From contig CAZKBK010000026.1 of NCBI GenBank assembly GCA_964551035.1, forward strand, positions 1-64,000: a stretch of 64,000 nt of DNA. Direction: 5' to 3'. Positions 45,559-53,397 of the stretch are shown piece by piece; the stretch's first letter is position 1, and each line of letters begins with the position of its first letter. The stretch is from Chryseosolibacter sp964551035. Lineage in GTDB: Bacteria > Bacteroidota > Bacteroidia > Cytophagales > Cyclobacteriaceae. A model generated the notes under the pieces. It did not search any database, had not been told where the DNA came from, and saw only the letters and a program-made list of their open reading frames with translations. The position numbers and the translations under genes were made by a program.

Positions 45559-45622
45559 GGCAACATGGACAACTGAAATCTACATGGGAATATCAACGAT
45601 GAACTAAACGCGTTACAAATCG

Positions 45623-48274
45623 ATGGCCACCCGCCCTCCCCAACTCGCCCGCCGTTTCCTGATCCGCTTCCTTCGTCATGATCTTGCCGAAGAAGTGCTG
45701 GGAGACCTGGAAGAAAAGTTCTACACCACCATAAAGGACAAGTCTCTATTCAGGGCCCGACTGAACTACTGGTACCAGGTGGTGAATTACCTGCGGCCCT
45801 TTGCCATCAGAAGATCACGTTCCCGTTATTCAAATCACAACGTTATGATTGGAAACTACCTCAAAATCAGCCTGAGAAGCATGCGCGCGGAAAAAGGCTA
45901 TTCTTCCATCAAGATCGGAGGCTTTGCACTCGGGATGGCCGCATGCATCCTTATCGCCTTATTTGTGAGGGATGAACTTCGCTACGACACCCACTATCCC
46001 GACGCGCACAGGATTTACCGGGTGATCGGGGTCTATAACGACGCCGGCGAGGTGGTAAAGGGCGTGCATTTCCAGCCGCCGTTTGCCCAGGCGCTGGCCG
46101 ACGATTTCATCGAAATCGAAAAGGCCGGTCGTTACAATAACGGGACGCTTTTCGGTGCTGCGGATGCCCAGGTGAGACGCGCGGATTGGTCGGAAAATCT
46201 GTATGAAGACCGCATTGTCTATATCGACCAGGAACTCGTCGACATTTTCGGGTTGCCGTTTATTCACGGGAATCCGTCGAAAGCATTGTCCGAGCCGTAT
46301 TCCATCATCCTCACGCAAAAGAAAGCGGAGAAGTACTTTCCGGATGAGAACCCGCTGGGCAAAAGTCTCATTATCAACGATGACAAAGAACATCCATATA
46401 CCGTTGGCGGTGTGATCGCGGACCTTCCCGCGACATCGCACTTGCAATTCGATCTTTTTCTCACGCTCAGCGGAAAGGAATTCTGGGAAGGTGAGCAAAC
46501 GTCGTGGTGTTGCTCGAACTACCCGACCTACGTGCTGGTAAAAGAGGGCACTCGTATCCCTGACCTTGCGGAGAAAATGACGAAGGGCGTCATCGAAAAG
46601 TATATCCTCCCGCTTCTGATCGAGGAGGGCCGCACGGATGCAAGAGAGGTCGTAAAGAAATCGTATCTCGAACTCCAGCCCGTCACGGATATTCATCTGT
46701 ACTCCGAAGGTATCCACGACGGCGGCCTTTCCCATGGCGACATTCGTTTTGTGTGGCTCTTCGGTTCGGTAGGGGTGTTCATTGTGGTCATTGCCTGCAT
46801 CAATTTCATCAACCTGTCAACAGCCCGGTCAGCGAACCGGGCACGCGAAGTTGGGGTGCGGAAGGTTGTGGGATCGTCGCGGCGCAGCCTGGTCAAACAG
46901 TTTCTGGTGGAGGCGTTGGTGTACAGCGTCTTTTCGTTCGCGATCGGGGTACTCATCGCGGCCTTGCTCCTCCCCTGGTTCAATACCCTGGCGGGGAAAT
47001 CGCTGGTAATGCCCTGGGGTGAATGGTGGTTCCTTCCGATGATAGGCCTCGCCGCGATCGCAGTAGGCATCCTGGCTGGCCTTTACCCATCGTTCTACCT
47101 CTCTTCGTTCAAACCGATCCAGATCCTGAAGGGTAAACTGGCCCGGGGGAGCAGGAACTCCTCCCTGCGCAGCACGCTCGTGGTGTTTCAGTTCACAACA
47201 TCCATCATTCTGATTGTGGCCACGTTTATCATTTTCCGCCAAATGGATTTCATCCTCAACAAGAAACTCGGTTTTGACAAGGACCATGTCCTTTTCCTCC
47301 AGGGCACGCACGTGCTCAAGGATAAGGTGGCTACATTCAAGAACGAGCTCGAAGCGTTGTCCGTTGTTGAAAGTGCATCCATCGGCGACTACCTGCCCGT
47401 TACCGGCACAAAGCGCAATGGCAACGAGTTCTTCATCGATGGCCACGACAAGATCGATAAGCCGGTGTCCGGGCAATTTTGGGTTATCGACGAAGATTAC
47501 TTGCAAACGATGGGCATAAAGCTGGTCGCGGGAAGAAACTTTGACGATGAACTGGCCTCCGACAGCGAGGCGGTGATCATCAACCAGACCATGGCGGAAA
47601 AACTGAACCTTGAAGATCCCGTGGGCTCGCGCATCATGAACTGGCAGGGCTACAACGTCATCGGCGTAGTCGAGGACTTCCATTTTGAATCGCTCAAGGC
47701 CGACATCGAGCCCCTGGCGTTGAGGCTCGGCCGCAGCAGCAGTATTGTTTCGGTCAAATTGAAAGCGGGTGACGTTGGCAAAGCCGTAGAGTCGGTCACA
47801 GCGCTTTGGAAGAAGTTTGCGCCTCACCAGCCCGTGCGGTATTCCTTTCTCGACCAGGACTATGCGCGGATGTATGAAGATGTAAAGCGCATGGGCCGGA
47901 TATTCACCAGTTGCGCGATGCTGGCCATCGCTGTCGCTTGCCTCGGCCTTTTCGGCCTTTCCGCATTCATGGCTGAACAACGCAACAAGGAGATCAGCAT
48001 CCGCCTTGTGCTCGGTGCGTCGGTGAACAACATCCTCCGCCTGCTTACTCAGAACTTTCTCTCGCTGGTATTGATTTCACTCGTCATCGCCTCCCCGATA
48101 GCGTGGTGCCTGATGCAAAATTGGCTGGAAGACTACGCTTACAGGATCGAAGTTACCTGGGATATCTTTGCGCAGGCAGGTGCCATAGCCGTGGTTATCG
48201 CCGTTGCCACCATAAGCTATCAGTCTGTGCGCACGGCGTTGATGAATCCGGTAGATAGCCTGCGTTCGGAATAG
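45623..48274 (+). CDS. FtsX/MacB-type permease with N-terminal permease-prefix domain (2)
   Basis: The 883-residue protein starts with a short helical prefix (PPQLARRFLIRFLRHDLAEE, VLGDLEEKFYTT, LNYWYQVVNYLRPFA) of a type different from the 40856 copy. It then has TM1, a MacB core, an FtsX block with NLSTARSANRAREVGVRK, a second core and a terminal FtsX block with FMAEQRNKEISIRLVLGAS. It is the downstream member of a PadR-permease unit. No ATPase is adjacent. Confidence 0.92.
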   Translation: MATRPPQLARRFLIRFLRHDLAEEVLGDLEEKFYTTIKDKSLFRARLNYWYQVVNYLRPFAIRRSRSRYSNHNVMIGNYLKISLRSMRAEKGYSSIKIGGFALGMAACILIALFVRDELRYDTHYPDAHRIYRVIGVYNDAGEVVKGVHFQPPFAQALADDFIEIEKAGRYNNGTLFGAADAQVRRADWSENLYEDRIVYIDQELVDIFGLPFIHGNPSKALSEPYSIILTQKKAEKYFPDENPLGKSLIINDDKEHPYTVGGVIADLPATSHLQFDLFLTLSGKEFWEGEQTSWCCSNYPTYVLVKEGTRIPDLAEKMTKGVIEKYILPLLIEEGRTDAREVVKKSYLELQPVTDIHLYSEGIHDGGLSHGDIRFVWLFGSVGVFIVVIACINFINLSTARSANRAREVGVRKVVGSSRRSLVKQFLVEALVYSVFSFAIGVLIAALLLPWFNTLAGKSLVMPWGEWWFLPMIGLAAIAVGILAGLYPSFYLSSFKPIQILKGKLARGSRNSSLRSTLVVFQFTTSIILIVATFIIFRQMDFILNKKLGFDKDHVLFLQGTHVLKDKVATFKNELEALSVVESASIGDYLPVTGTKRNGNEFFIDGHDKIDKPVSGQFWVIDEDYLQTMGIKLVAGRNFDDELASDSEAVIINQTMAEKLNLEDPVGSRIMNWQGYNVIGVVEDFHFESLKADIEPLALRLGRSSSIVSVKLKAGDVGKAVESVTALWKKFAPHQPVRYSFLDQDYARMYEDVKRMGRIFTSCAMLAIAVACLGLFGLSAFMAEQRNKEISIRLVLGASVNNILRLLTQNFLSLVLISLVIASPIAWCLMQNWLEDYAYRIEVTWDIFAQAGAIAVVIAVATISYQSVRTALMNPVDSLRSE

Positions 48275-48360
48275 CCGGGTTTGCGAAAGCCCGACACGTC
48301 GCGGATTCACAAGCAGCCACAAAGTTCATCGTCAATTAACCAACTCCGACCGGTAACCAT

Positions 48361-48390
48361 GCCTACGCTTCGCTTCGGCAGGCAGGCTGG
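48361..48390. repeat. Short intergenic repeat (CGCTTCGGCAGGCAGG type)
   Basis: CTACGCTTCGCTTCGGCAGGC is followed by AGG; a shorter relative, TTCGCTTCGGTGGGC, occurs at 49009-49023 on the other side of siaC. Similar short sequences are scattered in many Bacteroidota intergenic regions. Function unknown. Confidence 0.4.
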
Positions 48391-48452
48391 CAACCGGCGA
48401 CCTGGCCTCATCTCACAAGCCTTTAAACTCCTAACTCCAAACTGTCCACCTT

Positions 48453-48815
48453 CTAATACGTCTTAAACTCAAAGGGTATGCTCACCATCTCGGCGTACTC
48501 CTGCCCGACATTCTCCATATCCTCATCCTCTTCCTGGAAGTACCACAAGACATTGGACCCGGGGATGTCGCCGAGCTTCAGCAGGATGTCCTGGATAAGT
48601 TTTGACGACGCTGTATTCATGTAGTCAAGCTTGATCACGAACCGCGTGGTGGCATTGGGCGCTTTGCTGTACTCGGCAAGCCATTCCATCGTCGGGCGAA
48701 AGAACTCGATCGAATCTTCGGGCAACGAGCGACCGGAAATCTCGAAGGTCCCGGACTGTTTGTCCAGCCTGATCTCAGGAGTTTCGTCCGTGCCGGCGAT
48801 AAACAAGCTGTTCAT
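48453..48815 (-). CDS. siaC: SiaC-family (DUF1987) regulatory phosphoprotein
   Basis: The 120-residue protein is a clear SiaC homologue: GRSLPEDSIEFFRPTMEWLA, RFVIKLDYMNTASSKLIQDI and VLWYFQEEDEDMENVGQEYA. Thr68 in NTASSK is at the position of the phosphosite known from Pseudomonas SiaC, which is controlled by a SiaB kinase and SiaA phosphatase and regulates c-di-GMP/biofilm output. No siaA, siaB or diguanylate cyclase is present in this window, so it acts as an orphan here. It is flanked on both sides by low-complexity intergenic repeats. Confidence 0.88.
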   Translation of the reverse strand: MNSLFIAGTDETPEIRLDKQSGTFEISGRSLPEDSIEFFRPTMEWLAEYSKAPNATTRFVIKLDYMNTASSKLIQDILLKLGDIPGSNVLWYFQEEDEDMENVGQEYAEMVSIPFEFKTY

Positions 48816-48890
48816 GTTCCATGAAATTTTCCAAAGTCAAATTAGCAATTTCACGGGACAAATCAACGGAACAAACTCCGAACGATTCAA

Positions 48891-49056
48891 TCTTCAAACC
48901 CCAAATTCCAACTTGCAAACTCCAACGGCAAACGGCGAACCCGAAACCGCCGGCCTCGAAAATCTTCCCGCTGCCCGACCACACCGCCCAACCCTAAATG
49001 CATCCCTCCTTCGCTTCGGTGGGCAAAACCAGGCAACTCCAAACTCCAAACCGACT
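48891..49056. repeat. A+C-rich degenerate repeats (AACTCCAAA type)
   Basis: Repeated short units of the form CAAACTCCAA / AACTCCAAACTCC are scattered between 48891 and 49056, with a similar stretch at 48427-48446 on the other side of siaC. They do not encode a gene; they may be remnants of a short dispersed repeat. Confidence 0.45.
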
Positions 49057-49063
49057 CCCCCCG

Positions 49064-49840
49064 TCAACTCACCTTTTCCACATCGGCTTCGCTCCTCTCC
49101 TTCCTGGCCCGGGATCCCTTGGTAAAGGGAATCAGCATGGGCGCGGAACGCCGGTATTCCTTGTAGCTTTCGCCGAAGTATCCCACAAGGTCTCGTTCCT
49201 CGAGCTGGATTGCAACAAAGATGTACAGCGTGGTCATGACCGCGAAGAAAAGGTGCGCGGCCGTCATCAGCGGCGTGGCCCAAAATGCGATGATGAAGCC
49301 CAGGTAGAGGGGATGACGCACGTACTTGTAAAATGCCGGCGTACGGAACCCGAGGGGCTCGTATTTTTTTTCCACGGCAAAAAACCATACCTGACGCAAG
49401 CCAAAAAGGTCGAAGTGGTTGATCAGGAATGTGCTGACCAGCACGATGCCGAAACCCAACAAGCACAAGGCCTGCAGTGCGAACTGCAAGGCGGGAGACG
49501 CCACCTGCCAGATAACTCCGCCCATGGGTTGCCAGTAATAGAACAGGACGATGAGACATGCGCTGGCCAGCAGCACGTACGTGCTGCGTTCAATGGGTTC
49601 GGGCACGAGGCGTGTCCACCAACGCTTAAACCCCGGCCGCGCCATGACGCTGTGCTGGATGGCAAACAGCGACAACAACGCCGCGTTGACCAGCAGCGCA
49701 TAGCCCAGGGGCGCCGCGGGAACGCTGTCGATGTGCTTGGGTACAACAAGGGCGCTGACGAAGCCCACCGCGTAGCAAAATGTGACGAAAAAAATCAGGT
49801 AGGCGGCAACGCCATACAGGAGAAAGAATACCTTTTTCAT
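49064..49840 (-). CDS. mddA: Methanethiol S-methyltransferase (MddA)
   Basis: The 258-residue membrane enzyme has about five transmembrane helices and strong MddA signatures: FFLLYGVAAYLIFFVTFCYA, IQHSVMARPGFKRWWTRLVP, PIERSTYVLLASACLI, LINHFDLFGLRQVWFFA, the isoprenylcysteine-methyltransferase-like FYKYVRHPLYLGFIIAFWAT and QLEERDLVGYFGESYKEYRR. MddA methylates methanethiol with SAM to make dimethyl sulfide. The start at 49840 gives the expected MKKVFFLLYGV. It appears to be a single-gene unit. Confidence 0.93.
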   Translation of the reverse strand: MKKVFFLLYGVAAYLIFFVTFCYAVGFVSALVVPKHIDSVPAAPLGYALLVNAALLSLFAIQHSVMARPGFKRWWTRLVPEPIERSTYVLLASACLIVLFYYWQPMGGVIWQVASPALQFALQALCLLGFGIVLVSTFLINHFDLFGLRQVWFFAVEKKYEPLGFRTPAFYKYVRHPLYLGFIIAFWATPLMTAAHLFFAVMTTLYIFVAIQLEERDLVGYFGESYKEYRRSAPMLIPFTKGSRARKERSEADVEKVS

Positions 49841-50051
49841 AATGGTTCAATTAGGTTGATTACGCACGGACGTCGCCTGGAGGCGCGTCCATTTTTTTGC
49901 CGCAAAGGTGGCGCGTCGGAACCGAAACAGGCTTGAAGAGCCGTTGCAAAACCTTCAAACTTTTTGATCCGGGATTGAAGTTATGTTGCAGATGTAGCTG
50001 AATACCGGTATCGGGACGGCGTTTCGATACCGCCGGGGCCGCAATACACTG

Positions 50052-51926
50052 TCAATTAAAACCCATCCGTTGTTCAAGGACGCGGAATTCCGGTTCGTCG
50101 TGCAGGAAAAAAAACTGGGGTTCAGTCATCAGCCAGGGCATCTCCATGTCGTGGGCGCGGTAGGCGGCGTTCAGCCAATGCAGGGTGGAAGCCTCGTCTT
50201 CAAGGGCGCCATAGATGACCGCAATAAAAAATGAGATCGAGGCCTTGTCGTCGCGTGTCAGCCGGTCTTTCAGCTCTGTGATGATCCGCCTGGCGGTGGC
50301 GCGTTCACCCGAGCGCGCGTAGGCTGCGCCCATCCACCCGAGCATCCGCGGATACCGGATTCCTTCAAGGGCCATCGCGCGTTCAAAGTAGCGGATCGCC
50401 TCTTCGTAGCGCTTTAGGTTGAGCAAAAGGAAACCGTGGGCGTCAAAGGTGTAGTAGTTGCTAAACATCTTCAAGCGGGACTCGGAGAAAGCGAGTGCCT
50501 CGGCCAGCCTGTCGTTATAGATGTACGACAGGATCATCCGGCTGTTCGGGTAGTACGGATATTTCTTGTCGAGGTGAGCGGCGTACCGCATGGCTTCCTC
50601 GTGCCGTGACATGAAGTTGAGATAGTCGACATAAAGGGCGAGTGCATCGGGATGATCGTTCCTGATGGCGCGGAGGTATTCCGCTTCGGCGCCCTCAAAA
50701 TCCCAGTCGTGGTATAATTTGTAAAATGCGAGCAGCATGTGGGCTTCGTCAAGGCCGGGGTCGAGGGCAAGCGCCTTGTCGATGAACGGCTTTCCTTTTC
50801 GCAACGCCTCGATAGCGCCGTACTCCGCGCCCCAGATCGTGGCCAGCCCAATGTGACTGTTGGCCAGGAAAGCATACGCCCGCGCGTAGTTTGAATCAAG
50901 GGCGATGGCCCGGGAGAGTAATGCAATGGCCCTGTGGGCGCCGGCGTTCGTATAAGTACGGTACGCGTAGACGCCTTTCAGATAGAGGTCATACGCCTCG
51001 ACGTTGTCGGTGTCATTCTTGGAGAGCCGGGATTCTTCCGCTGCGGAAAGTTTTGCGTTCAGTTCGTGCGCAACCTCGAGCGCAATCTCGCGCTGGATGG
51101 CAAACACATCCTTGAGCGTGCGCTGATAACCCTTCGCCCACACCAATGCTTCCGTTTCACCATCGACCAGGCGGACCTCGATCTTTACTTCTTCATCATT
51201 CCGCTGAATGGTACCCTCAAGCAGGGCCGCCACGCCCAGTTCCTTCGCGATCGTGCGGGCTGGCTTGGAGGAATTCCGGTACTGCTCGACGGTGGTACTG
51301 GAGATAACGCGCAGGTCCCCGACTTGCGACAAGCGTGTGCGGATGGCTTCAACAATGCCCTGGCTAAAGTACCGGTTGCCCGGGTCGTCGCTGAGATTTC
51401 TGAACGGAAGGATGGCGATGGACTTTCCGGAGACCGCCCCCTCTTCCCCGTTGCGCCAATAAAAGTAAAGCGCCGCCGAAACAGCGAGCAGTAAGATTCC
51501 GGCTAGCAGAAGTCTCGATATCCCCACCGGTCTGTGCTGCCCCGGCGACGTTCGCCGATGCGGCGCGTGGTCGTTGTGGGCGAGGCCGGCCCGGCTTTTC
51601 GCCTCCCCGGGAGGAACGCCATAGTATTCACTAAAACACTTGCTGAAGTAGGAGGCGCTGCCGAATCCAACCATGTCCGCGACTTCGGCCGCGGTGAGTT
51701 CCGCGGTCGTAAGCAATTCCATCGCGCGTTCCAACCTGAACTCCCGAATGAACCGGCTCACGGACTGGCCGGTAACGGTGTTGAGTTTGCGATGCAGTTG
51801 AGAGCGACTCATGCCCATGTTTCTCGACAACGCCTCTACGCCAAACTGCTCGTTGGTGAGGTTCGCTTCTACCTCACGCTTCAGCCTTTCCAGGAACGTA
51901 TTTTCCGTTGTTGCCAGGGACTGCAT
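50052..51926 (-). CDS. Membrane-bound AraC-type regulator with TolB-like and TPR domains
   Basis: The 624-residue protein begins with an AraC HTH domain (about 15-115: FGVEALSRNMGMSRSQLHRK, ELTAAEVADMVGFGSASYFS), followed by a linker, one transmembrane helix near 139-159, a TolB-N-like domain (SIAILPFRNLSDDPGNRYFS, GIVEAIRTRLSQVGDLRVIS) and about eight TPR units to the end. The order places the DNA-binding domain in the cytosol and the sensor outside the membrane, a one-component membrane regulator common in this phylum. Target genes are not evident; the nearest are mddA and the small gene at 52200. Confidence 0.9.
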   Translation of the reverse strand: MQSLATTENTFLERLKREVEANLTNEQFGVEALSRNMGMSRSQLHRKLNTVTGQSVSRFIREFRLERAMELLTTAELTAAEVADMVGFGSASYFSKCFSEYYGVPPGEAKSRAGLAHNDHAPHRRTSPGQHRPVGISRLLLAGILLLAVSAALYFYWRNGEEGAVSGKSIAILPFRNLSDDPGNRYFSQGIVEAIRTRLSQVGDLRVISSTTVEQYRNSSKPARTIAKELGVAALLEGTIQRNDEEVKIEVRLVDGETEALVWAKGYQRTLKDVFAIQREIALEVAHELNAKLSAAEESRLSKNDTDNVEAYDLYLKGVYAYRTYTNAGAHRAIALLSRAIALDSNYARAYAFLANSHIGLATIWGAEYGAIEALRKGKPFIDKALALDPGLDEAHMLLAFYKLYHDWDFEGAEAEYLRAIRNDHPDALALYVDYLNFMSRHEEAMRYAAHLDKKYPYYPNSRMILSYIYNDRLAEALAFSESRLKMFSNYYTFDAHGFLLLNLKRYEEAIRYFERAMALEGIRYPRMLGWMGAAYARSGERATARRIITELKDRLTRDDKASISFFIAVIYGALEDEASTLHWLNAAYRAHDMEMPWLMTEPQFFFLHDEPEFRVLEQRMGFN

Positions 51927-52199
51927 AGGCGGTCGCTTTTTGGAAGCCGCGACACGACAAAGATAGGAAAATGAGTCTCAAGGTTCGCCGGTTTCCGGTT
52001 CGCCTCCACCAGAAGAAACAGGCCCCACGCATACGGGCTAAAGGGTTGGAGCCACCGTTACTCGACTATGGACAGGGTTCGGGTTGGCCGTTTAGGGTCC
52101 AGTAGGTCCGGATTCGCCTTCGCACACGGCGGATGCCATTTAACCTTCGGAAAATAGAAACTTCACAACTTTTCCGTACCTTCAAAAAAATATCCTAAC

Positions 52200-52550
52200 A
52201 TGAAGATCTCCGTTTCAGGACCGTTACCCCCTACCGCAGACCTGGTCACCGCCCTGAACAAAAAATTCGGTCCGCTTTATCGCTTTACAACGTACGGCCT
52301 GGGTAAACATAAGACCATCCTGGCGAGGAAGTCAGCGCTGGTGGGACTTCAGATCTCCGTTCGGGACGGAGAAGTTCATTTTCAGCCGTCTGTGCCATCG
52401 ACCGCCGGCCCGGCCGTGTCGTTTATGATGTTCACGGAACTTGCCACATTGCTGATCCTCCCCGTCCTCATCATTTCAAGGGGTTTCACGAAAGATCCCT
52501 ACCGGAAAATGGCAAAAGAGATCGGGTTCTTCCTGAGGGACGCCTACTAG
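52200..52550 (+). CDS. Hypothetical membrane-associated protein
   Basis: The 116-residue protein starts MKISVSGPLPPTADLVTAL, with a cytosolic N-terminal half (LYRFTTYGLGKHKTILARKS, ALVGLQISVRDGEVHFQPSV) and one transmembrane segment at about 76-96 (MMFTELATLLILPVLIISRG). No family recognised. It converges with the bicupin gene (31 nt apart). Confidence 0.6.
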   Translation: MKISVSGPLPPTADLVTALNKKFGPLYRFTTYGLGKHKTILARKSALVGLQISVRDGEVHFQPSVPSTAGPAVSFMMFTELATLLILPVLIISRGFTKDPYRKMAKEIGFFLRDAY

Positions 52551-52581
52551 GATCCTGTCGCCGGGTTCTGCCGGATTCGCG

Positions 52582-53352
52582 TTACTTCCACTTAAAAGCA
52601 AAGTACGTACAGGTTTCGTTCGTCGCGTTCCGTATGCCGTGGAACAGTCCGGAGTTGATGAAATAGAAATCCCCGGATGACCCGCTGTAATCCTTTCCGT
52701 CAATGGTCATTTCGGTATCGCCGGATATGACCAGGATAATTTCGGTCTCATCGTGTTGGTGTGGTGCATGGCTTGCGCCGATCCTGTCTAACCGGGTAAC
52801 ATGCATTTCAAAGCGTTCACACATGGCCGTGGGCCGATCAAAGTAGGGCTTGCCGCCGCCACGCGCGCTTGGGATGAACGCCAGGGAGTCGGCGTTCACC
52901 ATAAGGGTTCCACCCGATGCAAGGCCTCTTTGCATATCCATTTTCTTTTTGGAACGGTATCGCATCACATAGTACGTAAGGTTGCCGTCACCCACGTTCT
53001 CAACGGTGTGCACCTGCTGCGGCATCAACAGGATCACGCTACCCGGGCCAAGGATGGAAGTCTTCCCTTCAACCGTCGCCTTTAGCGTTCCCTCCCTGAC
53101 GATGATACATTCTTCAACATCCTCATTGGTGTGCTGGGGCGATGCTTTTGCTCCCTTCAATTGCGTGGTCGCATGGATCTCCAGGTATTCAAAATGAGGA
53201 GAACAACCCTCCAGTATTTTCCGCGACGCCCGTTCTTCATCCGCTCCCAGCGTGATGTCAGCCCACTTGTATACACCGGGGCTCACCGGTTGCTGTTGTC
53301 CCATGGTGGCAAGGTAGGTGAGGCCTGCGAGAACACCGAAAACGATTTTCAT
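52582..53352 (-). CDS. Secreted bicupin-domain protein
   Basis: The 256-residue protein has a signal peptide (MKIVFGVLAGLTYLATMGQ) and two cupin barrels. The first (about 45-130) has SPQHTNEDVEECIIVREGTL and GPGSVILLMPQQVHTVENVG; the second (about 170-256) has HAPHQHDETEIILVISGDTE and SGDFYFINSGLFHGIRNATN with a full HxH...E...H metal set, while the first barrel has fewer ligands. The layout recalls ureidoglycine aminohydrolase-like bicupins, but export argues for a different substrate. Enzyme activity is plausible only in the second barrel. Confidence 0.83.
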   Translation of the reverse strand: MKIVFGVLAGLTYLATMGQQQPVSPGVYKWADITLGADEERASRKILEGCSPHFEYLEIHATTQLKGAKASPQHTNEDVEECIIVREGTLKATVEGKTSILGPGSVILLMPQQVHTVENVGDGNLTYYVMRYRSKKKMDMQRGLASGGTLMVNADSLAFIPSARGGGKPYFDRPTAMCERFEMHVTRLDRIGASHAPHQHDETEIILVISGDTEMTIDGKDYSGSSGDFYFINSGLFHGIRNATNETCTYFAFKWK

Positions 53353-53397
53353 AAGCTGGTTGCTAATAAGGTGAGAAAATATTCACTTGTCCGGCCA

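Noticed and set aside
46829..47980. Minus-strand open frame of 383 codons opposite the second PadR-linked permease
   Set aside because: Antisense shadow; charged low-complexity product, no motifs.
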